Shown here: positions 53,689-63,739 of the stretch, one piece after another
Position numbering within the stretch: the stretch's first letter is position 1
How the letters are laid out: each line of letters opens with the position of its first letter
From: UBA4802 sp964509195
GTDB taxonomy: Bacteria > Spirochaetota > UBA4802 > UB4802
Reading direction: 5' to 3'
Length of the DNA: 64,000 nucleotides
Assembly: GCA_964509195.1 (NCBI GenBank)
Contig: CAZDWJ010000013.1
Span: forward strand, 1 to 64,000
Notes under the pieces: model-generated
Databases searched by the model: none
Told to the model about the DNA's origin: nothing
What the model saw: only the letters and a program-made list of their open reading frames with translations
Program-made: the position numbers and the translations under genes

Positions 53689-55317
53689 ATGAAAGACAAA
53701 AAAACTAAATTTATTTTTGTAACCGGTGGTGTATGTTCCTCATTGGGCAAAGGGATATCAACAGCTTCGTTAGGGATGTTACTTGAAGGGCATGGGTATA
53801 AGCTTTCAATCATAAAGATGGACCCCTATATAAATATTGACCCTGGTACTATGAGCCCATTTCAGCATGGTGAGGTGTATGTCACTGAGGATGGTGCTGA
53901 GACCGACCTGGACCTAGGGTACTATGAGCGCCTGACCAATGCCAGACTTACTCGCAAAAATTCTGTGTCCACAGGTCAGATATACTATGAGGTTATCATG
54001 CGTGAGCGCCGTGGCGATTATCTGGGTAGGACTGTACAGGTTATACCACATATCACCAATGAAATAAAAAAAAGAATTTATGATGTAGCAAATGAAGATG
54101 ACCTGGATTTTTTGCTAGTAGAAATTGGAGGGACTGTTGGTGATATTGAATCAATTCCGTTTCTTGAAGCAATACGACAGATACGCCAGGAGCTTGGCAA
54201 AACAAGAGTTCTAAACGTTCACTTAACGCTAGTGCCCACAATCACGGTAGCCGGTGAGCAGAAAACAAAACCAACCCAGCATTCAGTAAAAGAACTCATG
54301 GAACTTGGAATACTTCCTGATATTCTTCTTTGCCGATCATCGCGGCCACTTACAGATGACCTGAAAAGCAAGATAGCGTTATTCTGTAATGTCTCAGAAA
54401 GAAATGTTATCTCAGCTGTTGACATAAGCCATTCTATTTATGAAATCCCATACATGCTCCATGAAAACAAATATGATGAAGTGGTACTTGAACATTTTGG
54501 CCTTCCTGTAAAGCCATTATATATACCTGAATGGGATAAATTTATTACGTCGTTGATGAATCCAAAGAAAAAGGTCACAATAGCGGTTGTGGGGAAATAT
54601 ATTTCATTGCAGGATTCATACCGTTCTATATATGAAGCGCTCGTTCATGGAGCTGTCGCCAATGATGCTGAACTTGAAATAGTACGTGTGGAATCAGAAG
54701 AGATTGAACGCAAATATCTGAATAAATTGGATGAAGTATTTAAAAATGTTAACGGTATATTAATTCCTGGTGGTTTTGGCAATAGAGGAATAGAAGGCAA
54801 AATTGCCACTATTGAATATGCACGAGTCAATAAAATACCGCTCTTTGGTATTTGTTTAGGGCTACAGTGTGCTGTTATTGAGTTTGCGCGCCATGTGTGT
54901 GGCATGGAAAACGCAAATTCCACTGAATTTGATCCTACCACACCCTATCCTGTTATTTCACTTCTGGAAGAACAGGAACTTATTGATAAAATGGGTGGGA
55001 CCATGCGGCTGGGTGCATATTTATGTGTATTTAAAGATAGCACAAAAATTAAATCAATCTACAACGCTGATTCTGCAATGGAGCGGCACCGTCACCGGTT
55101 TGAATTTACTATCAAGTATAAGAAAGTTTTTGAAGATAATGGTATGGTACTATCGGGCTTTCACCCTGAAAATAATCTGGTAGAGACCATTGAATATAGG
55201 GAACACCCCTGGTTTATTTGTACTCAGTTTCACCCTGAATTCAAGTCAAAGCCAGTTAAGCCTCACCCTTTATTTAAAGATTTTATTAGGGCTTCACTTG
55301 AAAATGTACGCAAATAA
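53689..55317 (+). CDS. pyrG: CTP synthase
   Basis: 542 residues from ATG 53689 with GAGGG upstream; the in-frame codon at 53659 has no ribosome site. N-terminal synthetase (FVTGGVCSSLGKGI, KMDPYINIDPGTMSP, HGEVYVTEDGAETDLDLG) and C-terminal class I glutaminase (GGFGNRG, GICLGLQ with nucleophile Cys, FHPEFKSKP). It aminates UTP to CTP using glutamine. Confidence 0.98.
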   Translation: MKDKKTKFIFVTGGVCSSLGKGISTASLGMLLEGHGYKLSIIKMDPYINIDPGTMSPFQHGEVYVTEDGAETDLDLGYYERLTNARLTRKNSVSTGQIYYEVIMRERRGDYLGRTVQVIPHITNEIKKRIYDVANEDDLDFLLVEIGGTVGDIESIPFLEAIRQIRQELGKTRVLNVHLTLVPTITVAGEQKTKPTQHSVKELMELGILPDILLCRSSRPLTDDLKSKIALFCNVSERNVISAVDISHSIYEIPYMLHENKYDEVVLEHFGLPVKPLYIPEWDKFITSLMNPKKKVTIAVVGKYISLQDSYRSIYEALVHGAVANDAELEIVRVESEEIERKYLNKLDEVFKNVNGILIPGGFGNRGIEGKIATIEYARVNKIPLFGICLGLQCAVIEFARHVCGMENANSTEFDPTTPYPVISLLEEQELIDKMGGTMRLGAYLCVFKDSTKIKSIYNADSAMERHRHRFEFTIKYKKVFEDNGMVLSGFHPENNLVETIEYREHPWFICTQFHPEFKSKPVKPHPLFKDFIRASLENVRK

Positions 55318-55425
55318 TAAAATTTAAATGGACAGGAAAGTTGTACTTTTTGTATATTATTAGATGTGATGAATTATGTATGATTACCTGGAATATGATT
55401 GAGGAAGAGTGTTGCGAGGGAATGA

Positions 55426-56859
55426 ATGGCTTTCTTAAAGCTTGATGTGGTACAAACCCAGCGTTTACGCCTTACCCAGAGTCTGCGGCAATCATTAGAC
55501 TTACTACAAATTCCAACACTTGAACTTGAGGAAATTCTACTACAGGAACTGGAAGAAAATCCTGTGTTAGAATGTGATGGTAGTCTTGATGAAGGATTTG
55601 AATCCCTTGATACAGTTGCTAAAAAAGAAATTGAAGGGGCAGTTTCAACAAAAGACGAATATAGTGTGGAATATGAAAGCGATGATTCCAGCCTGCCCGA
55701 TTATGAAAAAAAGAATGTAATGGAAATCGTTTCGCAGGGTGTAACACTGCAGGAGCATTTACTATCGCAGGCAAGAATGCTGTCACTGCCTCCTGATGAG
55801 ATGGATATGCTTGAAGAACTCATCACCAGCTTAGATGACAATGGGTTTTTGGCGGTAACCCCGCAAGCTTTGCAGAATGAGTTAGGTGCCGATAGCTCAA
55901 AGCTGGAAAAACTTCTTAATATATTACACACTCTTGACCCTGTAGGCTGTGGTGCAACTAATGTTACTGATTCATTGCATATTCAGGCACAATACTTTTA
56001 TCCGGATGATGTTCTGTTGCAGCAGATAATAAAAGATTACCTGCCATATATCCAACGGTATGAATACGATAAAGTGGCAAAACAGCTCAATATTAGTAAA
56101 GATGAAGTAAAAGAAAAAGCTGTATTGCTTACTAATTTAACACCATATCCGGGAGCGCATTTTTTTACTAAGAAACCTGTATATGTGCGCCCTGATATTG
56201 AGGTTCAGTTGATTGATGATGAGGTGGTTATTAATCTTCTTGATGACTGGATGCCAAAATTATATATAAATGCCCGATATATTGAGATGCTGAAGCAAAA
56301 AAAAGTTGATGAAAAAACAAGGGAATTTATACATGATAAAGTGAATGCAGCAAGGAATCTGATAAATAATATCAGCAGGCGGAATGAAACACTTCTTCTT
56401 GTTGCCTATGCGATAATGAACAGGCAAAAAGAGTTTTTACAGAAAGGGCCGGGCTTTTTAAAGCCTTTAATCTATGCTGATTTGGAATCCGATCTGGGAT
56501 TTCATGAATCCACTATTGCACGGGCGGTGGCAAATAAGTACGCTCAGACCAAATGGGGGGTTTTTGAGTTTAAATATTTCTTTGTGAAAAAAATTCAATC
56601 GGTGCACAATGATGATACCTCATCAGACATGATTATGAAACGCATTAAAGAACTTATTCAAAATGAATCAAAACAAAATCCGTTAAGTGATGAGGAAATA
56701 CTTGACATATTGAAGGCAGAAGGTATCCGTATTGCGCGCAGGACAATAGCAAAATACAGGGATTTACTATCTATCCCTGCATCACATATTCGTAAAAAAT
56801 CATACTTAATTAAACATGAGGGTAACCATGAATCTAACAATTACAGGCAGAAATTTTGA
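55426..56859 (+). CDS. rpoN: RNA polymerase sigma-54 factor
   Basis: 477 residues. Region I is glutamine/leucine-rich (LRLTQSLRQSLDLLQIPTLE), an acidic region II follows (about 48-85), and the C-terminal RpoN box ARRTIAKYR lies at about 437-445. It directs transcription from -24/-12 promoters and needs AAA+ activators such as the one at 62338. GAGGG ribosome site. Its end overlaps hpf by 32 bases. Confidence 0.96.
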   Translation: MAFLKLDVVQTQRLRLTQSLRQSLDLLQIPTLELEEILLQELEENPVLECDGSLDEGFESLDTVAKKEIEGAVSTKDEYSVEYESDDSSLPDYEKKNVMEIVSQGVTLQEHLLSQARMLSLPPDEMDMLEELITSLDDNGFLAVTPQALQNELGADSSKLEKLLNILHTLDPVGCGATNVTDSLHIQAQYFYPDDVLLQQIIKDYLPYIQRYEYDKVAKQLNISKDEVKEKAVLLTNLTPYPGAHFFTKKPVYVRPDIEVQLIDDEVVINLLDDWMPKLYINARYIEMLKQKKVDEKTREFIHDKVNAARNLINNISRRNETLLLVAYAIMNRQKEFLQKGPGFLKPLIYADLESDLGFHESTIARAVANKYAQTKWGVFEFKYFFVKKIQSVHNDDTSSDMIMKRIKELIQNESKQNPLSDEEILDILKAEGIRIARRTIAKYRDLLSIPASHIRKKSYLIKHEGNHESNNYRQKF

Positions 56860-57637
56860 AGTAAGCGATAGCATTCGCGACTATGCTGAGAAGAAATTAT
56901 CAAAACTGAGTAAGTATTTCCATCAATTAATTGATATGCATGTATGGTTGCTGATTGAACGCCAGGACCATATAACCGAAATCACCATTAATGGTGATGG
57001 TGTGCAGTTTTATGCAAAGGAAAAAGCAGGGGATATGTATTCTTCAATTGACCTTTTGCTTGATAAAATCGAACAGCAGATAGTACGTTACAAAGAACGG
57101 CATTCAGGCCATAAGGTTACTCCATTAAGTGAGCTTGAGGATATAGCTACATTTACAGTAAGGGGTGAACAGAGTTCTATCACTGTTCGGCAGGTTAGCA
57201 ATAAGCCCGTGGATGAGAAGGAAGCATATTTGCAGATGAAACTGGACGGTAGCGATTTTTCACTGTTTAAAAAAGGTGAAAAGACAATTAAAGATTCAGT
57301 TGATTACATGAATAAAAACTATGCTGCAATTTTTAAAGATGGGGATGGGTACACACTGGTTGAAATCCCATTTGATATGATACAGGCAAATGCGTTTGAC
57401 CCGGCAAAATTTAATGAATATTCTCTTGAGATTAAAAACGATTCATCAGTAAATCCTGATATAAAGTTTAAAAAGAAAAAATCATGTAATGTTAAAATGA
57501 TGGCAGTCAGTGATGCAGTAATGGAGATAGCAAAAAATAATGCATCCTTTATTGTATTTTTTAATACTGAGACTAACTATCTTAATATACTTTATAAATA
57601 TGGCAAAAATCTGGAACTTTTAGTGCCGGCATTTTAA
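56828..57637 (+). CDS. hpf: Ribosome hibernation promoting factor, long form with extra C-terminal unit
   Basis: 269 residues from ATG 56828 (GAGGGT five bases upstream). N-terminal HPF/YfiA domain (about 1-100: NLTITGRNFEVSDSIRDYAE, LSKLSKYF). The C-terminus is longer than usual for long HPF (about 180-200): a first S30AE_C-like unit (VRQVSNKPVDEKEAYLQMKL, FKDGDGYTLVEIP), a linker, then a second (MAVSDAVMEIA, FIVFFNTETNYLNILYKYGK). It likely dimerises 70S ribosomes into 100S. Lies between rpoN and hprK. Confidence 0.85.
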   Translation: MNLTITGRNFEVSDSIRDYAEKKLSKLSKYFHQLIDMHVWLLIERQDHITEITINGDGVQFYAKEKAGDMYSSIDLLLDKIEQQIVRYKERHSGHKVTPLSELEDIATFTVRGEQSSITVRQVSNKPVDEKEAYLQMKLDGSDFSLFKKGEKTIKDSVDYMNKNYAAIFKDGDGYTLVEIPFDMIQANAFDPAKFNEYSLEIKNDSSVNPDIKFKKKKSCNVKMMAVSDAVMEIAKNNASFIVFFNTETNYLNILYKYGKNLELLVPAF

Positions 57638-57644
57638 TGGTACA

Positions 57645-58595
57645 ATGAAAAAGCAACTGCGCATCCGTGATATTTTAGAAAATACACAGAAGATTGATTT
57701 GCAGCTTATACTGATAGCCGGTAGAGAGGGGCTTGATAAACCTATCACTGCAATTGAAATCAATCGTCCAGGTCTTACACTGGCAGGTTTTTTTGATTAT
57801 TTTGCCTATGACCGTATTCAGATTTTTGGATTGGGTGAGACAGCATATATTAAGCAGTTGCCGCGTGAAAGGCGTGAGGAAATATACAACAAGTTTTTTT
57901 CGTATGATATTATATGCTGTGTGTATACACATAACGAATATCCGGATGAAATTTTTATTGAGTATGCTAAAAAATATAAAGTACCCACCTTCGTAACACA
58001 ACACCCAACAACACGGTTTATAAGTTTGTTGACACATATTGTTGAAGCTGCATTTGCCGAATCGGTAACTATCCATGGCACATTGGTTGATGTATTTGGC
58101 ATTGGGATTTTGCTTATAGGCAAAAGTGGGGTTGGGAAAAGTGAGACAGCTCTGGAGCTCATAGAACGAGGACACAGGTTAATTGCAGATGATCTGGTTG
58201 AGATAAAAAAAATTGATGAGTCATTGCTTATGGGCAGTGGTTCAGAACTCATTCGGCACCATATGGAGATACGGGGAATTGGAATTTTAAATGTTCGTGA
58301 TATATTTGGCATACGGTCTGTACGGAACAGAAAGCGTATTGAACTTGTAGCTGAATTGCAGGAATGGGATGCTAATATGCACTATGACAGGCTGGGTATA
58401 GAAGAACAGGTTTACACAATTCTTGATATTGAAGTTCCGTATATTGTTGTTCCTGTAAGGCCTGGGAGAAATATCCCGATAATTATTGAAACTGCAGCAC
58501 TTAATCAACGGTTGAAAAAAATGGGTGTTTTTTCAGCTCAGGAACTTGATAAAAAAATTCAGGAGTGGATTGCACGGGAGAATAACAGCAAATGA
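57645..58595 (+). CDS. hprK: HPr kinase/phosphorylase
   Basis: 316 residues. Walker A GKSGVGKS at 159-166, the HprK signature IRGIGILNVRDIFG, and the C-terminal VPVRPGRNIPIIIETAALNQ. It phosphorylates and dephosphorylates Ser46 of HPr in response to ATP, phosphate and metabolites. Overlaps ptsH by four bases (ATGA), so the two partners are made together. Confidence 0.95.
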   Translation: MKKQLRIRDILENTQKIDLQLILIAGREGLDKPITAIEINRPGLTLAGFFDYFAYDRIQIFGLGETAYIKQLPRERREEIYNKFFSYDIICCVYTHNEYPDEIFIEYAKKYKVPTFVTQHPTTRFISLLTHIVEAAFAESVTIHGTLVDVFGIGILLIGKSGVGKSETALELIERGHRLIADDLVEIKKIDESLLMGSGSELIRHHMEIRGIGILNVRDIFGIRSVRNRKRIELVAELQEWDANMHYDRLGIEEQVYTILDIEVPYIVVPVRPGRNIPIIIETAALNQRLKKMGVFSAQELDKKIQEWIARENNSK

Positions 58596-58867
58596 AGGAA
58601 AAGAAAGTGAAGGTGAAAAGTGATGCCGGAGTTCACGCGCGGCCTGCATCAATACTGGTGCGTGAAGCAATGAAATTTCCTTGTGATATTTATATTATAA
58701 AAGGCCAGATGGAAGCCAATGGTAAATCCATAATGTCGGTACTGGGATTGGCCATAACAAAAGGAAGTTCTCTGATAATACGGGCTAATGGTGAAATGGA
58801 AGATGAAGCTGTAGACAGATTGTCAGCTTTGATTGAAAATGATTTTGCGGAGTTAGCTTCAAAATGA
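58592..58867 (+). CDS. ptsH: Phosphocarrier protein HPr
   Basis: 91 residues. Active His15 (AGVHARPAS) and regulatory Ser46 (NGKSIMSVLGL) are both conserved. No enzyme I or sugar permease is in the window, so it may serve regulation more than transport. Overlaps hprK and the next gene by four bases each. Confidence 0.95.
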   Translation: MKEKKVKVKSDAGVHARPASILVREAMKFPCDIYIIKGQMEANGKSIMSVLGLAITKGSSLIIRANGEMEDEAVDRLSALIENDFAELASK

Positions 58868-59445
58868 AAAGATGCAGAATACATTTGTTAATTTGGTTAT
58901 TAATTGCAACCATACTAGTACTACAACATCCTATATATTCACAGACAAAAAAGAAAGAAGCTACTATACAGGAACTATCGCTTAGTGATGATGAAATTAA
59001 AGTATTATTTGAAAAAAAGAAGGATCCTTTGTTTGCAGGCATTCTTTCTTTTTATATGCCAGGCCTTGGCCAGTTCTACAGTGATGAAAAATTGAAAGGT
59101 GCCATTTTTCTGGTAACAGAATATACCATAGTTATAGGCTCTCTTTTTTACTTTCTTGATTTCAATTTTAAGGCAGGGAGCGATTCTGGGTTTAATCTTG
59201 AGATAGATGCAAAGCGCACTGACTTAGGTGTAATAAGCACAAAGCGTAAAAATTTGTTTTATACAACACTTGCTACATTATCAGTGATTCATGTGTATAA
59301 TATTATTGATGCAGTGAAAAGTGCCGGTTCATTTAATGCTTCATTGCAGGAAAAACGACAGGAATTAATCAAAAAGTATCCAAAACTTAATTTTGGATAT
59401 AACACTAAAGGAGGTATGTATTTTGGCTTATCGTCTCCTTTTTAA
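58864..59445 (+). CDS. DUF5683-like membrane protein
   Basis: 193 residues. Signal peptide or anchor (about 5-26), then the motif DPLFAGILSFYMPGLGQFYS and KGAIFLVTEYTIVIGSLFYF with a second hydrophobic segment (about 130-155). The PGxGQxY motif followed by a KGA helix is shared with the next protein, so the two are tandem paralogues. Unknown role in the envelope. Overlaps ptsH by four bases. Confidence 0.65.
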   Translation: MKRCRIHLLIWLLIATILVLQHPIYSQTKKKEATIQELSLSDDEIKVLFEKKKDPLFAGILSFYMPGLGQFYSDEKLKGAIFLVTEYTIVIGSLFYFLDFNFKAGSDSGFNLEIDAKRTDLGVISTKRKNLFYTTLATLSVIHVYNIIDAVKSAGSFNASLQEKRQELIKKYPKLNFGYNTKGGMYFGLSSPF

Positions 59446-59986
59446 AATAAGTGTATTTGCAATTATCATAGTGTTCAGTAATCAACCTGTTTTTGCTCAG
59501 AAGGATAAACAAATTCAACAAAGCAATACTGTGGCTATGACAAGTACTGCTCCACCTATTATTTTTGAAGAGCCTGAACGCAAAGATCCCTTTATAGCAG
59601 GAGTGCTATCATGGTCCTGGAGTGGGCTGGGGCAATTCTACACTCAAAATTATAAAAAGGGTTCAGCTTTTTTACTTGCTGACATTGCTGAAAAAGGGTT
59701 GCTTGTTCATATGTTATTTTATATTTCAGATAAGTATTCCAGCAGCAACCAGGAGGTAAGCTGGTCGGATATCAGCAGGAGGGACCAGACTATTGTGGTG
59801 GGACTTCTTTTCTCAATCTTTTTCACCAGACTGTTTTCGGTTGTTGATGCTGTCGATTCAGCACATGAATATAACAGGTTGATTTATTATCCATATTGGA
59901 AGAGCAAACAGGGGTATAAAACTTCATTTGAGCCTGAGGGAAAATCACTACATATATCTGTATCATATCCAGTGAATTTTAAATGA
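59423..59986 (+). CDS. DUF5683-like membrane protein, paralogue of the preceding gene
   Basis: 187 residues from TTG 59423, chosen because AAAGGAGGT (59407-59415) is eight bases upstream. Signal peptide ending PVFAQ. Motif DPFIAGVLSWSWSGLGQFYT and KKGSAFLLADIAEKGLLVHM; SWSGLGQFY replaces FYMPGLGQFY. A second hydrophobic stretch (about 120-140) and FSVVDAVDSAHEYNR follow. Overlaps the preceding gene by 23 bases and the next by four. Confidence 0.65.
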   Translation: MAYRLLFKISVFAIIIVFSNQPVFAQKDKQIQQSNTVAMTSTAPPIIFEEPERKDPFIAGVLSWSWSGLGQFYTQNYKKGSAFLLADIAEKGLLVHMLFYISDKYSSSNQEVSWSDISRRDQTIVVGLLFSIFFTRLFSVVDAVDSAHEYNRLIYYPYWKSKQGYKTSFEPEGKSLHISVSYPVNFK

Positions 59987-60540
59987 GAAAATTAACTATA
60001 ACCGTACTGTTCTTATTATTTTCAAGCATAGTATATGCGCAGGATATTGTGTTTGGGAATGTAAATTTTAACTCCAATAATCTCAATGTGTATTTTTCAA
60101 TTCACGATGTTAAAACAAATGATATCATTGAAGCATTAAAACGTGGTCTTGAAGGACAGGTTGAATATACCATACAAATTGTTGAAGACCCTTTATTGCC
60201 GCTGATGCCTAAAGAAGTTATAAGGTCGATAACAATCAGGAAAAAAGTAAAATTTGATTTTTTTAATAAATCCTATATTGTTTCCCATGCCAAAGTTCCA
60301 ACTATCATCTATAGTGATGAATCTCTCCTTGATGAGCTTTTTTTTAACAGGTTGATCGTTATTGAGGATGGTTTTAAGTTCAGAAAATCAAATTACGTGA
60401 TTCGTGTGAGGGTTACTTTCACTTCAGTAAAATTATATTTTCCCTTAAATATTATTTTCAATTATATCGTAGGCATATGGGATTTTGATACAGGATGGAA
60501 GTATGGCCCTAAATTAGTAGGAATACCTTACACAGAGTAA
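59983..60540 (+). CDS. DUF4390-type secreted protein
   Basis: 185 residues; signal peptide ending IVYAQ. Beta-rich mature part: LNVYFSIHDVKTNDIIEALK, GLEGQVEYTIQIVED, VIRVRVTFTSVKLYFPLN. It resembles DUF4390 proteins, which often precede NtrY-like sensor kinases, as here (nine bases). Possibly a periplasmic partner of the kinase. Confidence 0.65.
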   Translation: MRKLTITVLFLLFSSIVYAQDIVFGNVNFNSNNLNVYFSIHDVKTNDIIEALKRGLEGQVEYTIQIVEDPLLPLMPKEVIRSITIRKKVKFDFFNKSYIVSHAKVPTIIYSDESLLDELFFNRLIVIEDGFKFRKSNYVIRVRVTFTSVKLYFPLNIIFNYIVGIWDFDTGWKYGPKLVGIPYTE

Positions 60541-60549
60541 TGTAGTTTT

Positions 60550-62328
60550 ATGCAATGGAATGTAAAAGAGCCTTTAAAAGAATTAATAGCAAGGAAAAAT
60601 ATTAAAAATTCATTAATTTTCATTGGTGCGTTTTTTATTTTTGCCATAATCATTGCATTTCTTCTGCCTTCCCAGGGTGAAAATATTTCAATAGGCGAAG
60701 GCTTTTTTGTTAATCTGGTCATGATTGTCCCTATTGCAGCTGCGGTTTTTTTTATACTAATATCTTTTCGGCTTCGTGTGCATCCTAAAGTTATTTATAG
60801 CAGCAGTATAAGAACAAAAATAGTTTTGGCATTAATTGTCATAGCTACTGTACCAACCATACCTATCATTGTTATAACAAGCAATATTGTGAATACCACA
60901 ATTAATCAATTTTTTACTGAAAAAACTATTACCGCATTAGAAAAGTCAGTTGAACTTGCTAATCAAAAAATATTAGAAACAGAAAATAATCTTGTACAAC
61001 AGATGAATCAGCTAAAATATGATTTAAATAATAATTATATCAATCCTGCATATATGCTACATCCCGCGTTTAGTAACCGATATGCACAATTTAATACAGC
61101 AGTATTTGTAGCATTTTTTAAAACAAAAGGAATAATGCAAAATAGTATTACATTGCTTTATAACAGCAAAGATAATGCGGATGTTATATCCAACATTATC
61201 ACATTCCTGGAGCTAACACATGTCACTAATAAGGTCCATTGCAGCAGATTATCGGTATTTAATTCCATGTATTCTGTTGCATATACTCAATATGGTCCAT
61301 ACTGTATTGTAATGTATACATTAATACCTAGAGAGATGATAGCAACTGCTGATTTTTTAAATGCTTCATTCAGCGAGTATAAGAAGCAGGAGTTTCTAAA
61401 ACCATATTTTCAAACTGGTATTGGTATTGCATTGATATTGCTTTCACTGGGTATTATATTGCTTGCTATCGTTTTGAGCATTATGATATCGCAAAGTATC
61501 ACGCGTCCGGTGTTTGAATTGGTTGAGGCAGCTGAAAAGATCGCAAAAGGTGATTTTTCAGTAAATTTGATTAGAAAAGAAAATGATGAAATAGCGGTAT
61601 TATATGAATCATTTAACCAGATGGCCAGACAGCTTGATCATGGCAGGAAAATGATGTATCAGACACAGAAACTGCAGGCGTGGAGTGATATTGCCAGAAA
61701 ATTAATACATGAGATTAAAAATCCTTTAACTCCTATTCGCCTTTCTGCAGAACGGCTTTACCGCAGGTATGAAGAAAATCATCCCGAATTCCCTGTAATT
61801 GTAAAAGATGCAACCAGCACTATTATTGATGAAGTTAATATTTTAATGAATATGCTTTCAGAGTTTTCAAAATTTGCCCGTCTGCCAGAAATTAATCTGG
61901 CAAAAGAAAACATTAATACTATTCTTGAAAACTGTGTTTCTATCTATCAGGGTAATGATGCTATTACATTTGTTATTGAACTGGATGCCAATATTCCACC
62001 TGTTATGTGTGATCGCAATCTATTACGCCAGGCTTTTTTAAATATTATACAGAATTCAATTGAGGCAAAATCAACAGTGATCACTGTTTCCAGTCAATAT
62101 GATAGCACAAAAGAAGTAATAAATGTAATATTTAAGGATAATGGAGTGGGTATCCTAGAAGAAAATGTAAATAAAGTCTTTGAGCCAACGTTTTCTACTA
62201 AAGAAAGTGGCATGGGACTTGGGCTTGCAATAGTAGAAAAAATTATTATTGACCACAAATGGAATATTACCTGTGATTCAAAACTGGGGCAGGGAACACA
62301 ATTTATAATTACTATTCCTCTGAAATAG
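60550..62328 (+). CDS. NtrY-like sensor histidine kinase
   Basis: 592 residues. Membrane helices at about 18-40, 52-74, 90-115 and 290-315 frame a periplasmic sensor region (about 120-280). HAMP (about 310-365), then the phosphoacceptor box LIHEIKNPLTPIRLSAERL typical of NtrY kinases, the N box QNSIEAK, DNGVGI and GMGLGLAIVEKI. Likely partner is the sigma-54 response regulator nine bases downstream. The signal is unknown; NtrY systems respond to nitrogen, redox or envelope cues. Confidence 0.9.
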   Translation: MQWNVKEPLKELIARKNIKNSLIFIGAFFIFAIIIAFLLPSQGENISIGEGFFVNLVMIVPIAAAVFFILISFRLRVHPKVIYSSSIRTKIVLALIVIATVPTIPIIVITSNIVNTTINQFFTEKTITALEKSVELANQKILETENNLVQQMNQLKYDLNNNYINPAYMLHPAFSNRYAQFNTAVFVAFFKTKGIMQNSITLLYNSKDNADVISNIITFLELTHVTNKVHCSRLSVFNSMYSVAYTQYGPYCIVMYTLIPREMIATADFLNASFSEYKKQEFLKPYFQTGIGIALILLSLGIILLAIVLSIMISQSITRPVFELVEAAEKIAKGDFSVNLIRKENDEIAVLYESFNQMARQLDHGRKMMYQTQKLQAWSDIARKLIHEIKNPLTPIRLSAERLYRRYEENHPEFPVIVKDATSTIIDEVNILMNMLSEFSKFARLPEINLAKENINTILENCVSIYQGNDAITFVIELDANIPPVMCDRNLLRQAFLNIIQNSIEAKSTVITVSSQYDSTKEVINVIFKDNGVGILEENVNKVFEPTFSTKESGMGLGLAIVEKIIIDHKWNITCDSKLGQGTQFIITIPLK

Positions 62329-62337
62329 GTTGTTGCT

Positions 62338-63693
62338 ATGGCAAAGATACTGGTTGTTGATGATGAAAAAAACATATTAAATACCACGAAAGCCATTTTG
62401 CAGGATGAAGGTCATGATGTGTATACTGTTGAAAATGGCAATAGTGCAGTACAATTTATCAAATCCAATGAGTGCGATGTTGTATTTCTGGATGTGTGGC
62501 TTCCTGATATTGATGGAGTGGAGGTGCTGCAACGCATCAAACAAATAAAGCATGATATTGCTGTCATCATGATTTCAGGGCACGGATCAATAGATATTGC
62601 GGTAAAATCAACCCGGTTTGGCGCCTTTGATTTTCTTGAGAAGCCACCTTCAATTGAACGAGTGATAACATCATTAAATAATGCTATTGAACAGATTCAA
62701 CTTAAAAGGGAGAATATCCAGTTAAAGAAAAATATTACAATGGAAGATGAAATGATTGGCAACTCTCCTGCAATGCAGGAGGTAAAGCGAATCATTGATA
62801 CCGCTGCGTCAACCAATGCCAGGGTTTTTATAACTGGTGAAAATGGCACGGGAAAGGAACTGGTAGCAAGGGCAATATACCGTAAGTCAAAGAGAAGTGA
62901 TCAGCCGTTTGTAAAGGTTAACTGTGCGGCAATACCTGATGAGCTTATTGAAAGTGAATTGTTTGGACATGAAAAAGGTTCATTTACAGGAGCTGTCGGC
63001 CGCAGGCTAGGAAAATTTGAATTGGCTGATAAGGGGACAATATTTTTAGATGAGATATGCGATATGAGCCCCAGCGCTCAGGCTAAAGTATTGCGTGTGC
63101 TACAGGAACAGCAGTTTGAACGGGTTGGTGGCAATGATGTCATCACAGTTGATGTGCGGGTGATTGCTGCTACCAATGTTGATGTGAAAGAGGCAATTGA
63201 GCAGGGTCGCTTTCGTGAGGACCTTTACTATCGACTCAATGTTATTCCTATCTATGTTCCTCCTCTTTCAGAGCGCCGTGAAGATATACCGCTGCTTGTA
63301 GATTATTTTCTTGAAAAATTTTCGCGTGAACATGGCTTAGGCTTAAAACAGATGGGTGACAGCGCTATGGATTTTCTTGTTAACTATTCATGGCCTGGCA
63401 ATGTACGGGAACTTAAAAACGTTATTGAGCGACTCACCATTATGGTGCCCTCTGAAACCATACAGGTACAGGACATAACCAAACACATTGAATCCTATGA
63501 CTATGAGGATACAATTGCCAGGGAAACATCCAGTTTGAAAAAAGCACGCGAACAGTTTGAAAAAGAATATATCATAAAAATGTTGAAGCAATATGATAAA
63601 AATATATCAGCAACAGCTAAGGCGTTAGGAATTGAGCGTACTAACTTGCACCGAAAGATACGGCAATATCATATTAATATTGAAAGGCTGTAG
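62338..63693 (+). CDS. NtrC/NtrX-family sigma-54-dependent response regulator
   Basis: 451 residues: receiver (1-120; phospho-Asp52 in FLDVWLPD), AAA+ (about 140-370; GENGTGKE Walker A, ESELFGHEKGSFTGAVG, LDEICDMSP Walker B) and Fis-type HTH (about 405-447; SATAKALGIERTNLHRKIRQ). The sigma-54 contact loop reads GSFTGA where GAFTGA is standard. Receiver architecture and kinase partner fit NtrX. Activates -24/-12 promoters after phosphorylation. Confidence 0.92.
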   Translation: MAKILVVDDEKNILNTTKAILQDEGHDVYTVENGNSAVQFIKSNECDVVFLDVWLPDIDGVEVLQRIKQIKHDIAVIMISGHGSIDIAVKSTRFGAFDFLEKPPSIERVITSLNNAIEQIQLKRENIQLKKNITMEDEMIGNSPAMQEVKRIIDTAASTNARVFITGENGTGKELVARAIYRKSKRSDQPFVKVNCAAIPDELIESELFGHEKGSFTGAVGRRLGKFELADKGTIFLDEICDMSPSAQAKVLRVLQEQQFERVGGNDVITVDVRVIAATNVDVKEAIEQGRFREDLYYRLNVIPIYVPPLSERREDIPLLVDYFLEKFSREHGLGLKQMGDSAMDFLVNYSWPGNVRELKNVIERLTIMVPSETIQVQDITKHIESYDYEDTIARETSSLKKAREQFEKEYIIKMLKQYDKNISATAKALGIERTNLHRKIRQYHINIERL

Positions 63694-63739
63694 CAAGTAG
63701 CTTTTCATAATTAAATTCTTGAGTACAGCAGAGAATACT

